Origin: Methanothrix soehngenii GP6
GTDB lineage: Archaea; Halobacteriota; Methanosarcinia; Methanotrichales; Methanotrichaceae
Direction: 5' to 3'
DNA: 64,000 nt
Assembly: GCF_000204415.1 (NCBI RefSeq)
Contig: NC_015416.1
Location: forward strand, 496,001 to 560,000
The translations under genes and the position numbers were made by a program. The notes beneath the pieces are model-generated. The model was not told where the DNA came from. It did no database searches and saw only the letters and a list, made by a program, of their open reading frames with translations. Shown here one piece after another: positions 9,487 to 21,072 of the stretch (position 1 is its first letter; each line of letters begins with the position of its first letter).

Positions 9487-10527
9487 CTACTTCTTGGGAA
9501 GCTCGACTGTCATCAGTACCCGGTCGGTCTCACTGACCAGCTGCTGCTGAGAGAATCCATAAAGCCCGGCCAGAAGGCTGGCTCCGCCCATGCCCACCCC
9601 CTCTTTGACATAACCCTGGGCATAGACCTGCAGCCCGGGAATCTTTGAGCTCTCCAGCCCCGGATCGGCATAGAAGTATGGCCTGCCCGTAGCCTCCACT
9701 ATTTGCCGGAAGTTGGCGGTCGTGTCCTCCATGATGTACTTCGTGGTGGCAATGGAGATGTCGCCTTTCAGGTCCAGGGCTTTCGCCAATGCCAGCACCG
9801 TAGCCATCTGCGTTCCCCCTGCCAGCACCACTCTGCTCCCGGATAAGCCGCTGATCAATCCCAGGGCGCAGGGCATCATGGGGTCGCCCAATTCCCGTAT
9901 CGCCTCCATTGGGTCACCCTTCAGGCTGCCCGGAGCCACTCCTGCCCTGGCCATTGCCTCTGCTGCCACCTGCTCCTTGAGCCCTGTTGGATTGGAGACG
10001 AAGCTGCTGCTGACCTTTTCTCTGTAGCCGAGTGCCCTGAGAACGGCAAGAGCTGTGGTTGTGCCGCCTGCTATTGACTCCCCAATGAATATGCAATCTG
10101 AGAGCCCGGCAAGCTTGCTTCCCAGCCGCCTGGCCCTCTCAAATGTCCCCTGGGGATCTATGACAGCGCTCTTTTTTCGGATGTCGCCTCCCGGCTGGCC
10201 TCCCAGCTCGACATAAGGGACGGCCGGCTTCTTTCGCAGGCCCGAGGCTACGAAGAGAGAATTGATGCCCGTCAGGTTCAGGGCCGCTTTGGTGACCACC
10301 GCCGGGGTGGGCGAGCCTCCGGGAGCCTCAGGCAGCTCGGGCATGGTGATAATTCTGTTAGTCTCCACCAGCTCGGCGTCTGCGCCTGGGGTGTAATCTG
10401 TCAGCTCGGGTGAGGTTCCTGCCGCCGAGAGGCCAGGTATCTTTCCGGTGTCCGTATTGGATATGATGCAGAGGAATAGTGGCCGCTTAGGGCGCGGCCC
10501 GAAATCGGGGTAGATCCATTCTGGCAT
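9487..10527 (-). CDS. cobT: archaeal CobT-type nicotinate-nucleotide:base phosphoribosyltransferase
   Basis: 346-residue protein of the archaeal CobT-like family. It shows the family pattern of an N-terminal strand region (LFLCIISNTDTG), a glycine-rich phosphate-binding section (YVELGGQPGGDI), the helix GESIAGGTTTALAVLRALGY, and a C-terminal GMGGASLLAGLYGFS. CobT activates a lower-ligand base by transferring phosphoribose from nicotinate mononucleotide in cobamide synthesis. Methanogens make cobamides for methyl transfer, so the role fits, although some archaeal members are poorly characterised. It is the first gene of a minus-strand set with the dehydrogenase and the TrpD-like protein. The ATG at 10527 lies just beside a dispersed repeat element. 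Confidence 0.82.
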   Translation of the reverse strand: MPEWIYPDFGPRPKRPLFLCIISNTDTGKIPGLSAAGTSPELTDYTPGADAELVETNRIITMPELPEAPGGSPTPAVVTKAALNLTGINSLFVASGLRKKPAVPYVELGGQPGGDIRKKSAVIDPQGTFERARRLGSKLAGLSDCIFIGESIAGGTTTALAVLRALGYREKVSSSFVSNPTGLKEQVAAEAMARAGVAPGSLKGDPMEAIRELGDPMMPCALGLISGLSGSRVVLAGGTQMATVLALAKALDLKGDISIATTKYIMEDTTANFRQIVEATGRPYFYADPGLESSKIPGLQVYAQGYVKEGVGMGGASLLAGLYGFSQQQLVSETDRVLMTVELPKK

Positions 10528-10611
10528 GAGATATAATCCAGCGATCCGGTATATTAAATCAACGCTACATTATTTAATTCAAGTTTATTTGAATGGCGCT
10601 AAACTAATTTT

Positions 10612-10770
10612 GGCTCCTCGCTATTTGGCATGGGTGAACTTGAATCGGAAATTCTCTGTGTCTCTGAGCCTCTGTGGTGAACCGCTATGCTCTGACCTAA
10701 CCACAGAGGCACAGAGGAACAGAGGCTATACTCCCTGCCGGACCTCACCCACATAATTCAGCGAAGAGCC
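10612..10770. repeat. 159-bp MITE-like element, copy B
   Basis: Same length and same ends (GGCTCCTCGCT ... AGCGAAGAGCC) as the copy at 6752-6910, with internal arms CTCTGTGTCTCTGAGCCTC and CCACAGAGGCACAGAGG. It fills most of the gap between the divergent cobT operon and the secreted-protein gene at 10985. The rest of 10528-10984 shows only AT-rich promoter-like sequence. Confidence 0.75.
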
Positions 10771-10984
10771 CTAATTTTGAACTCTCGCGCAGATGCAACC
10801 GATCGCTATTGAAGAGACTCTCATCTTCTTTTTTCTCTATTCCAATCGATATTGAAAAATCCCCTGAGGTCTTCGCCGGGCATTGCTCGACAAAGGCTTA
10901 TAAAGGAGAAGATGAGACTGGGGTTTGTTGTAGGCAAATGACGAAAAGTCTATCGCCGAATAGTGGGATACTGGAGGTTTATAA

Positions 10985-11737
10985 TTGAGCTTAAGATACA
11001 TGATTATTCCCCTGTTGCTTGCATTACTCACCACAGGCCTGTCCCTGGGGCAGACCACCGATAACGCAAGCATTGTGGATGACAATTCCAGCATAGAGGC
11101 AGCTTTGGATATTAATGCCACCCTGCCCGCAAACGAGAGCGCTCCAATGAATGAGACAGAGAATACGACCGCAGTCGCAGTCAATCTGACTCCAGCGATC
11201 TCGGGACCGAATCTGAACTACATCTGGCAGTTCTCTGGAATTGAGACGAGCCCCATAACCATGGTCCTGGAGCAGAATGGCAACGATCTTTTGGGCCGGG
11301 CAAAGTACGAGCCAGAGGGCGGAAAAGCCTGGAATGCGGATGTCATAGGCTCAGTGGCAGGAGAAAAGGTTGACCTGACCATGAGCGCCCTGAAGGATAA
11401 TGTGCTGATCATTACCAGGTTTTCAGGCATCTTGGCCAATGAGGACATCAGCGGCAACTTCACCCAGGCGAGCGAGGGCAAAATCATCAACAACGGCACC
11501 TTCAATGCCATGTGGATCAATCCGGATACCTCCAGCTACACTCCTGCCACGGTTGAGGCACCAGCGGTGGCAACTCCTGCTCCCGCAGAGGTCACCAGTG
11601 CCGCACAGCCCGCCGCTGCCGCAGTGAATACCACTGCTGCTAATAAGACGGAGAAGAGATTCGTCGACGTTCATGAGTACAAAGATAAGATCGGTCCGGG
11701 CGGCGACCTCAGCGGCATCCCACCAGGCATGGGCTGA
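10985..11737 (+). CDS. secreted protein, first of a paralogous pair
   Basis: 250-residue protein with an N-terminal signal peptide (hydrophobic core IIPLLLALLTTGLSL then GQTTD). It continues with a low-complexity Asn/Ala/Thr/Glu linker, a compact domain at about residues 75-180 (NYIWQFSGIETSPITMVLEQ ... GTFNAMWINPD), an Ala/Pro-rich linker, and a short tail ending GDLSGIPPGMG. The start is a TTG at 10985, 7 nt after GGAGGT. The gene at 11922 encodes a paralogue with the same domain, the same WINPDT-SYTPA junction and the same tail. I do not recognise the family; many NxT/S sequons suggest a glycosylated extracellular protein. A hairpin terminator follows. Confidence 0.8.
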   Translation: MSLRYMIIPLLLALLTTGLSLGQTTDNASIVDDNSSIEAALDINATLPANESAPMNETENTTAVAVNLTPAISGPNLNYIWQFSGIETSPITMVLEQNGNDLLGRAKYEPEGGKAWNADVIGSVAGEKVDLTMSALKDNVLIITRFSGILANEDISGNFTQASEGKIINNGTFNAMWINPDTSSYTPATVEAPAVATPAPAEVTSAAQPAAAAVNTTAANKTEKRFVDVHEYKDKIGPGGDLSGIPPGMG

Positions 11738-11760
11738 ACTGCACTTCAGATGAGAAATGA

Positions 11761-11792
11761 TGCGCCAGAAAGCTGGCGCAGCAAATCTTTTT
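11761..11792 (+). terminator. hairpin terminator after secreted-protein gene
   Basis: TGCGCCAG and CTGGCGCA form a perfect 8-bp stem with a 4-nt AAAG loop, followed within 8 nt by CTTTTT. Confidence 0.65.
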
Positions 11793-11921
11793 CCGATCAA
11801 TTGCATAAGGCACATTTTCTACGTGATTATACGGTCTGCAAGGCTTAATATGAGAAAACCAAGAATATTTATAGTAAAATAACTATAGCTCGATATCTCA
11901 GGTAGAATGTGGTGGTTCTGA

Positions 11922-14921
<3,000 letters not shown>

Positions 14922-15009
14922 TCGACTCTCATCTCACCATAATGCATTCAGGATAACCGATCTTGATCGAGAATATAGTTTTACCGACGGAAAGCTTTAT
15001 GGATACCTG

Positions 15010-15453
15010 ATGGATAATGCAGGACTCATGAGACACATTATCCTTGTACTGATTGCTCTGATTGCTCTGGTTGGGCTTATGCCAGGCGGCATGAGCAAGG
15101 ATCCTGCGCCGTTCGATAATGGAGAGATCAATGAAGCGGGGGATGAATCTCTGCTGACTACTCCATCCATTGCTGCTTTCCTGAATGATAGCTGGGCGCC
15201 AACCCCATTCGTGGCACCTCTTGCCAGCGCCCCTCTATATGCCAAGAAATCTTTCAACAATAACACCACCAACACCACATATGCCATCTTGGATTTCCTG
15301 CAAAACGACACCAACAATGCAACCAATACCAGCCTGGCCACCTACATGGTTGAAGGGGGAAACATCTATCAGTTCCTGAAAGATGACTGGAATCCCTCGA
15401 CGCCGGTTGAGGTCGTCAAGGGCACCCCCTACACCAAGGGCAAGATGAGCTAG
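15010..15453 (+). CDS. small secreted protein
   Basis: About 147 residues with a signal peptide (MRHIILVLIALIALVGLMPG) and an Asn/Thr-rich mature part with several NTT/NNT sequons. Two short repeated segments (IAAFLNDSWAPTPFV and YQFLKDDWNPSTPVE) look like an internal duplication of a xxFLxDxWxPxTPV unit. The frame is open further upstream to 14854, inside the previous gene, so the true start is ATG 15010 or ATG 15028. Family not recognised; probably an extracellular or cell-surface protein of this genus. Confidence 0.65.
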   Translation: MDNAGLMRHIILVLIALIALVGLMPGGMSKDPAPFDNGEINEAGDESLLTTPSIAAFLNDSWAPTPFVAPLASAPLYAKKSFNNNTTNTTYAILDFLQNDTNNATNTSLATYMVEGGNIYQFLKDDWNPSTPVEVVKGTPYTKGKMS

Positions 15454-15477
15454 GTTCTCATCCGCTAAACTTTTATC

Positions 15478-15745
15478 TCTATAGGGGGTGCAGAGGGGCG
15501 AAAGACCCCGGTCTTCAGGCCGGGGATGTAGAGCCCCTCGCTGATTACTTTCGCGCCACTTAGATCTGCTATATATTCTTTCATGATCACCTCATATCTA
15601 GTTCCCTAGCCAATCTAGGGTACAGATTCACGCCTTCCTCGGAAGGTAGGGCACTCTTGGATCTACCCAAAGGTCAACCAGCCAAACGTATCAGGACACA
15701 TCTGAACCTCCTAGATACAAGCCACGGACTTTAGGCCGGGGTAGT
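15478..15745. mobile_element. IS605/IS1341-type end sequences without transposase (relic or PATE)
   Basis: Two GC-rich palindromic ends, GACCCCGGTCTTCAGGCCGG (about 15507-15530) and CTTTAGGCCGGGGTAGTTGAC (about 15728-15748), flank some 200 bp with no open frame. The same CCGGCCTAAAG/CCTGAAGG hairpin sits at the right end of the tnpB elements near 28082 and 56950. The stretch looks like a non-autonomous derivative of an IS200/IS605-family element. Its right end supplies the last codons of the HD-domain gene. Confidence 0.6.
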
Positions 15746-17554
15746 TGACGCTTTTGCACCAGAGTATCTCTTCAGATTGAGGCTCACCACATCAAAGGGG
15801 ATGGTGTGTTTATCCTGTTTAAGAAGGATCTGCAGCATCTCGTGCTCTTTGCTATAGGATAGAGCAACCTCTTTAGCGTAGCGTATTCCCTCAGCAGTGA
15901 GCATATACTCATACCTCTGCAGCCACTGGCCATTGATCTCATAGTGCCTTTGGTCCTGATAGATCATGCCATTGGCAACGAGGATCTGAATATCCTCGAA
16001 AAGCCTCTCGCTATAGGGGAATCCATATTCAGAATGAAAGGAGTAATCAAATAGTCCTGAAAGCCCACCAGAGCCCAGGTCCCTGAGCCTGGCAACAGTC
16101 CTGTAGAGCCAGGTTATGTTTCTGATCCGGGGAACCAGGATCTTCTCACCGTATCTCTCGGAGAGCATATTATGCAAAGCATAAAAGAGCAGCAATAGCC
16201 CATCGATTGGAAGATAGCTCTCGGAGCGGATAAAGGACAGCAGCTTTGCCGCTTGCTCCATAACTTCATCAAGGGAGATCTCCGGTCGATCGTCGGAGAA
16301 GAAGGATATGGCGATCTGGCGGGTCAGCGACTTTACCAGGCCCGCGGCCAGGGCGGATTCGTCATAGAGAAAGCTATCCGCCTGGGTTCTCACGGACCTG
16401 GGCACTCCGCTGCCCGCGGTGATGCTCACCAGGGCCCCATATTTTTTGCAGAGGGTATCCTCGAAGAGCTTTCTCATCCTCCCATGGCGGGAGATGGTGG
16501 ACAGAGCCATTCTGATATCCGGCGCGAGGGACCGGTGGTCGAACCTGGCAGCCAGCGGTATCTCCTGGCCGAATTTTATACGCTGCAGTAGATCCCGTGA
16601 GACATCATCTCCCGTCTCCCAGATGAACCGCAGAAGGTCCGGATCGGTGTACTCCCGGAAGAATAGTTCTATCCTCCTTTTGGCATCATCCTCATTCATC
16701 CTGGACAGAGCGTTCTCCAGCGCCGTGAGAAGCATGGCCCTTATGGATTGGACAGAAGGATGATAGATAAGGGCATTATAATGATGCGCCCGGGCGATGA
16801 GCATTGATTCCGCTGCCGTCTGGGACATCTCTGCCCGATAGTCACCCTGGCCGACGAGGACTATCCTGCCCTTGCAGATGGTGAGGGACTGCAGGATCTG
16901 GTCTGTATCCACCAGGCCCAGGGATACGCCAGAATGATGGGAGTCTCTGAGCAAAAAGTCCACTCTGTCTGCATCCAGGTCGCCGACTATGATCTGCCCC
17001 AGGGGCGGAATCCTTCCCCGGGCTATGTCTGCGACCTCTGCAAAGAGCTTGTCCGCATCGCCGAAATCCCTTTCTGCAATCCTTATGGCCTCTTGGCCGA
17101 AAGGATGGCAGGAGATTATATCCTGGGTGAACTCCTCGTGCCCGGAAGCTCTTTTGCCCTTCAACAGGGGCTGAACCTCGGGGTTGCGGCCTAAGACCCC
17201 CTCAACAGCATGAGAGAGAGCGGAATGACCCAGGTCGTGGAGCAGCCCGGCTAACCGAACCTTTCTCACCTCCTCAGAGGAGAGACCCAGGTGCTCGGCC
17301 ATTCGCCCGGCCATATGCATGGTTCCCAGGGAATGCTCGAATCGGGTGTGGTTGGCCCCGGGATAGACTGCTTCCACCAGGCCCAGCTGCTTTATCCCCT
17401 TAAGCCTTTGTACTGGACGGGATCGGATGATCTGCCACTCCAGCGGATCTGTCGAGATGGACCCATGGACTGGATCGCGAATGACCTCTCTTGCCTCGCT
17501 CACGAAGATCGCCTTATTATCGCTGATAGTTCGGCGGTTTTTTTGATCATTCAC
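15731..17554 (-). CDS. HD-domain phosphohydrolase (SAMHD1/dGTPase-like)
   Basis: 607-residue HD-superfamily hydrolase. The metal site is clear: H in HTRFEHSLGT (near residue 69), HD in LLHDLGHSALSH, and D in IVGDLDADRVDFLLRD. The N-terminal segment EVIRDPVHGSI is typical of the archaeal and bacterial SAMHD1-like group that includes dNTP triphosphohydrolases. The substrate is not proven. The GTG start overlaps the NAC stop in GTGA, so the two are coupled. The last residues ASTTPA and the TAA come from the IS605-type end sequence at 15745, so the original C-terminus was replaced by an insertion; the catalytic part is untouched. Confidence 0.87.
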   Translation of the reverse strand: MNDQKNRRTISDNKAIFVSEAREVIRDPVHGSISTDPLEWQIIRSRPVQRLKGIKQLGLVEAVYPGANHTRFEHSLGTMHMAGRMAEHLGLSSEEVRKVRLAGLLHDLGHSALSHAVEGVLGRNPEVQPLLKGKRASGHEEFTQDIISCHPFGQEAIRIAERDFGDADKLFAEVADIARGRIPPLGQIIVGDLDADRVDFLLRDSHHSGVSLGLVDTDQILQSLTICKGRIVLVGQGDYRAEMSQTAAESMLIARAHHYNALIYHPSVQSIRAMLLTALENALSRMNEDDAKRRIELFFREYTDPDLLRFIWETGDDVSRDLLQRIKFGQEIPLAARFDHRSLAPDIRMALSTISRHGRMRKLFEDTLCKKYGALVSITAGSGVPRSVRTQADSFLYDESALAAGLVKSLTRQIAISFFSDDRPEISLDEVMEQAAKLLSFIRSESYLPIDGLLLLFYALHNMLSERYGEKILVPRIRNITWLYRTVARLRDLGSGGLSGLFDYSFHSEYGFPYSERLFEDIQILVANGMIYQDQRHYEINGQWLQRYEYMLTAEGIRYAKEVALSYSKEHEMLQILLKQDKHTIPFDVVSLNLKRYSGAKASTTPA

Positions 17555-17952
17555 TTCGGTGCGAGCAGCAAAATTGCTGCCGCTAGATCGCCTTTTGCCT
17601 CCAGGAGGGCCGCTCTTGCATCTTCATGATTTGCACCCGTCTGGGCGACAACCAGGTCCACATCTGACTCGGGGATCTCAAGCTCCGGTCCCTCGTTTGC
17701 CTCCGTTCCGGAGAGAGGGCGCTCAGTGGCATCGCCGGATATTTGATAGCTGCGCTGCCCATGGGCATCCATTATCGCGACAGAGGCGTTTTGTATAACG
17801 ATCTCCTTATCAGGCATGCGGATGACAACCTCAATGACTCCTTCTAGCTCATCGATGTCTATTCCCATGCTCTTGAGCATGCCTTTCATCTTCTTGGGGC
17901 TCATGCCGCCCCTTCCTCCTAAACCTCCTAAACCAGGAAACATGTCAATCAC
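17551..17952 (-). CDS. nac: nascent polypeptide-associated complex protein (archaeal NAC)
   Basis: 133-residue archaeal NAC. It has the Met/Gly-rich start MFPGLGGLGGRGGMSPKKM, the NAC beta-barrel domain (EGVIEVVIRMPDKEIVIQN ... YQISGDA), an acidic linker, and a C-terminal UBA domain (DVDLVVAQTGANHEDARAAL ... AILLL). The homodimer binds ribosomes and emerging chains. It lies upstream of and overlaps the HD-domain gene by 4 nt. The start may be the ATG at 17952 or the one three codons on. Confidence 0.93.
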   Translation of the reverse strand: MIDMFPGLGGLGGRGGMSPKKMKGMLKSMGIDIDELEGVIEVVIRMPDKEIVIQNASVAIMDAHGQRSYQISGDATERPLSGTEANEGPELEIPESDVDLVVAQTGANHEDARAALLEAKGDLAAAILLLAPK

Positions 17953-18116
17953 TCTAATCTAAGGAGTCGATATTATCGTAGGTAAAGATATCTGTCACTA
18001 TTGTGTGCAAAGGGGATTGGATATAATGGAATCGAGCTTGTCAGTGGTTTCCTGCATCGGAATACAGCATCATCTTTATAAAGAGAAAATATAAACCTTT
18101 TATTCAGGGTGATCGC

Positions 18117-18728
18117 ATGAAAAAGATGATCTTATTGATTCTGGCTCTATGCTTTGGATCCTTAGTGGGAGTTACTCTATCTCAAAATGATGAAGTTGAC
18201 AATGCTGCAACCATGACCGTCCTTAAACAGGATAGCGGCACAAATCTCTCCCAAATGAATATGACTCTGTATAGCGTCGCTATGGACATGGACGCATTCT
18301 CTGTGGGCGAGGCCGTGAAGTTCACTGCGCCAAATCCCGGCTGGAAATTGAAGCAGGTGAGGGTAGCAGGCTGGAATGGCTTCGATGGAAATGCGACATC
18401 AATTCCTGAATCTGAAAACTTCCTCATCGAGGTCAGAGACGAAAAAATGAATCTCCTCTACAGGATGGCAGATACCCAAAATGCTTACTTCACATTTCCT
18501 GCTATAATTCTCCGAGCCATAGACTTGCCTTCAGTTCCCGTGACGGATGAATTCTATGTGATCTTCTATGACCGGGGCTCGATGTTCATAGGTATGGAAC
18601 TGGAAAATTCTACCGGCAGCTCTTACTTCTATGATAGCGTGTATTCGGAGCTGCTTCCAGTCGAATTCACAGACCAGAGCAATACCACAACCAGCATAAA
18701 TTGGCTGATCAGAGCAGTTGGCGAGTGA
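18117..18728 (+). CDS. secreted protein of a tandem pair (first)
   Basis: 203 residues with a signal peptide (MKKMILLILALCFGSLVGVT). The mature domain has a repeating beta pattern and carries conserved stretches with the next gene: DSGTNLSQMNMTLYSVAMD, AVKFTAPNPGWKLKQVRVAG, FLIEVRDEKMNLLYRMADTQ and FYVIFYDRG. GGTGAT precedes the ATG. The two genes lie head to tail and clearly arose by duplication. I do not recognise the family; the layout suggests an extracellular beta-sandwich protein. Confidence 0.8.
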   Translation: MKKMILLILALCFGSLVGVTLSQNDEVDNAATMTVLKQDSGTNLSQMNMTLYSVAMDMDAFSVGEAVKFTAPNPGWKLKQVRVAGWNGFDGNATSIPESENFLIEVRDEKMNLLYRMADTQNAYFTFPAIILRAIDLPSVPVTDEFYVIFYDRGSMFIGMELENSTGSSYFYDSVYSELLPVEFTDQSNTTTSINWLIRAVGE

Positions 18729-18754
18729 AAGAGCAGGCTGAGTCCTGCAGACGA

Positions 18755-18789
18755 ATTGCGGTCTGGTAGATGATCTGCCAGACTGCAAT
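18755..18789 (+). terminator. hairpin between the two secreted paralogues
   Basis: ATTGCGGTCTGG and CCAGACTGCAAT form a 12-bp stem with one mismatch. There is no T-run, so it may be a terminator or an RNA-processing element. Confidence 0.4.
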
Positions 18790-18846
18790 AAGACTCTTCA
18801 AAATCCTTATATGGGCCGGATTCATCAGAATATACGGGGTGATCAT

Positions 18847-19455
18847 TTGAATAAGATGATATTTTTGATATACGGGCTATGCTTTGTGGCATCGTGCTTC
18901 GGAGCCATGGCTGCAGATACGTCATCGGAATCCGGCTATACCACTCTTGCGCAGGATAGCGGCAAGAATGCCTCCGATATGAATATCAGCCTGTTCACCA
19001 TAACCGATGAGTTTGATATCGAAGGTCTGGATGTAGCAGAAGCCGTCAAGTTCAAGGCTCCCAGTTCAGACTGGAAGCTTTATGGTGTGAAGGTCCTGGG
19101 CTGGAGCGACTATAACAGCACCGATTACAGCTACAACATGGATAGGAACTTCCTCCTGGAGATCAGAGATAAGGACCTTCATCTCCTGTACAGATTTGCG
19201 GATGCTCAGAATGGTTACTTCCTCACCGATCAAGGCCCAATCTGGGGAGTCATAGAGATCCCACCGTTGGCAGTCACCGAAGACTTTTATGTGTTATTCT
19301 ATGATCGCGGAGGAATGGTGGTTGGCATGGAATATAACAACGGAACTGGCAACTCCTTCCTTTACGGCAATGGAATTCTCACGCCGGCAGAATGGACCAC
19401 TGAGGCCAATGAGACGATCGGAATCAACTGGATGATAGAGGCTGTAGGCAAGTGA
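18847..19455 (+). CDS. secreted protein of a tandem pair (second)
   Basis: About 202 residues, paralogue of the preceding gene: TTLAQDSGKNASDMNIS, AVKFKAPSSDWKLYGVKVLG, FLLEIRDKDLHLLYRFADAQ and FYVLFYDRGGMVVGMEYNN align throughout. The start is taken as the TTG at 18847 because GGTGATCATTTGAATAAGATG lines up with GGTGATCGCATGAAAAAGATG of the first gene; a frame open from 18811 would add an unlikely polar leader. It has a signal peptide ending near AMAADT. Function unknown. Confidence 0.78.
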   Translation: MNKMIFLIYGLCFVASCFGAMAADTSSESGYTTLAQDSGKNASDMNISLFTITDEFDIEGLDVAEAVKFKAPSSDWKLYGVKVLGWSDYNSTDYSYNMDRNFLLEIRDKDLHLLYRFADAQNGYFLTDQGPIWGVIEIPPLAVTEDFYVLFYDRGGMVVGMEYNNGTGNSFLYGNGILTPAEWTTEANETIGINWMIEAVGK

Positions 19456-19467
19456 TATTCTGATTAT

Positions 19468-19497
19468 GCCAGAAGGATCCATCAGTGATCCTCTGGC
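19468..19497 (+). terminator. hairpin after second secreted paralogue
   Basis: GCCAGAAGGATC pairs with GATCCTCTGGC around a short loop; the run of T expected of a strong terminator is missing. Confidence 0.4.
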
Positions 19498-19546
19498 GAT
19501 AATCCGGCGAAAATGAATTATAGCTGCACATCTCAAAACTTAGTCG

Positions 19547-20209
19547 ATGTTTGAGTCTCGAGTTGCCTGCATCTGCGGCCTTCCAGGAATTGGAAGCGTG
19601 GGAAAAGTGGCTGCCGATTACCTAAGCAATGCTCTGAAATGCAGTGGCATTAAACCGTTCTATTCCCACAGCTTCCCGTCCCAGGTAATGGTTTCTGATG
19701 GCCTGGCGGAGCTCATGCACGCAGAGCTATTACGTTCCCAGGATAAGGAGAACATATTCGTGCTCTCCGGGGATACCCAGCCTCTGGATGTGCAGGGGAT
19801 GTATCAGCTGGCAGGAGAGATTTTGCAGGCAATAGAATCTGAAGGGGTAACGGATGTGATAACCCTGGCCGCATTTGTGGGAGATGCGACTGCGAAGATA
19901 CTCGGCTCGGCCACAGATCCTGAATCTGCAGCTGTTCTCCATGATTCTGGGATTACCCTGCTCCGCAGCGGAGCTATCGGCGGGATGAACGGCCTTTTGG
20001 CAGGGCTGGCGCCTCTCTATAATATGAGAGGCTTTTGCCTGCTGGGAACAAGCTCCGGAGCCGATCTGATAGATATTCCGGCGGCCACAAACCTTCTTTA
20101 TGCCATCAGAGATCTGTTCAAGCTCGATCTTGATTTCTCCCTGATGGAGTCGATCATCGATGAGCCGGATGAGCCCGCCCCGGAAGAAGTGGACATGAAC
20201 TATTGCTAA
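19547..20209 (+). CDS. PAC2-family (proteasome assembly chaperone-like) protein
   Basis: 220-residue PAC2-family protein, with the hallmark ACICGLPGIGSVGKVAADYL at the N-terminus, IFVLSGDTQP in the middle, and GAIGGMNGLLAGLAPLYNM near residue 145. Archaeal homologues are linked to proteasome assembly, though direct evidence is limited. Cys residues flank the first glycine motif. The acidic tail ends DEPAPEEVDMNYC. The gene ends convergently with the DUF89 gene, with a 4-nt overlap of stops. PAN lies 5 kb away, so a proteasome theme is possible but not shown. Confidence 0.85.
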   Translation: MFESRVACICGLPGIGSVGKVAADYLSNALKCSGIKPFYSHSFPSQVMVSDGLAELMHAELLRSQDKENIFVLSGDTQPLDVQGMYQLAGEILQAIESEGVTDVITLAAFVGDATAKILGSATDPESAAVLHDSGITLLRSGAIGGMNGLLAGLAPLYNMRGFCLLGTSSGADLIDIPAATNLLYAIRDLFKLDLDFSLMESIIDEPDEPAPEEVDMNYC

Positions 20210-21072
20210 ATCGGCCTCGCTACCAGCGATCCCCTTGGAACTGCCATTTTAGCCGCCACAGGCTCGCACTTGGCACGCAGGATATAGATCAGCCTGCCCT
20301 TCAACCTCTGATCGAACTCGGACATGGTCTCGAAGTTGCCCATGCCCTTGGACAGTATCAGCCATTCCGGATCGAATAGGAGTACCGAGGCCTCTGGGCT
20401 CAGGTGCTCAAGTGCCGTTCCCACCACATTGCCGGTTGGTATCACATCCACATCCGAGAAGCTCTTCAATTCATCGGCGGTGACATCATTGATGATGGGC
20501 TCGGACTTCGATCCCACCACCACGGTCTTGCCCATCTCCTTTAGCTTCTCGATTACAAATAGATCGAATATGACCTCGCCGCAATTGTCTGTCAGATAAA
20601 GTATCTTGCCAAAAGACTGAAGCCGTCTTTTCAATTCAGCCATATCCGCATGCAGGTTCTCTTGAAGGGTGTCAGCAAAGACCCTGCCGAATGTCAGGTT
20701 ATCAAAATCGTGGCCCTTGACCCCGAACTCCATGGAGTTGGCAGCCGAGGCAATTCTGATCAGGGCCTCGATCTTGTCCGGAGACTGTTCATAGAACTCC
20801 ACTGCCCGTGGCAAGAGGTCCCTTGCCACCTGATTGCTCTCCTCCTTCAGTTCCCGATATGGATCTGAGCTTCCGCTTCGCCTTTTAATGATGAGCTCTC
20901 TTTCTGTGCCCATAAGAGCCGGAACACCGCCCTTATGGCAGGCCATGAAGTCCAGCAGCTCCTCTACTGCCGCTTTCTTATCCTCCTCCCGGGTGAAGAC
21001 CATATCGCACTCGAACTTCGCCCGGTCCAGAAGGCAGGGATAACAGTTGGAGGCCACCCTCAATACGGCCAC
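20206..21072 (-). CDS. DUF89 damage-control phosphatase-like protein
   Basis: 288-residue DUF89/ARMT1-like protein. The N-terminal CYPCLLDRA and the active-site segment LYLTDNCGEVIFDLFVIEKL with the conserved Asp/Asn pair, then VVGSKSEPIINDVT and DPEWLILSKGMGNFET, are the family signature; the Asp and Asn bind a divalent metal. DUF89 enzymes dephosphorylate damaged or surplus sugar phosphates. The gene overlaps the preceding HDAC-like gene by 13 nt and is the last of a six-gene operon. Confidence 0.85.
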   Translation of the reverse strand: MAVLRVASNCYPCLLDRAKFECDMVFTREEDKKAAVEELLDFMACHKGGVPALMGTERELIIKRRSGSSDPYRELKEESNQVARDLLPRAVEFYEQSPDKIEALIRIASAANSMEFGVKGHDFDNLTFGRVFADTLQENLHADMAELKRRLQSFGKILYLTDNCGEVIFDLFVIEKLKEMGKTVVVGSKSEPIINDVTADELKSFSDVDVIPTGNVVGTALEHLSPEASVLLFDPEWLILSKGMGNFETMSEFDQRLKGRLIYILRAKCEPVAAKMAVPRGSLVARPI

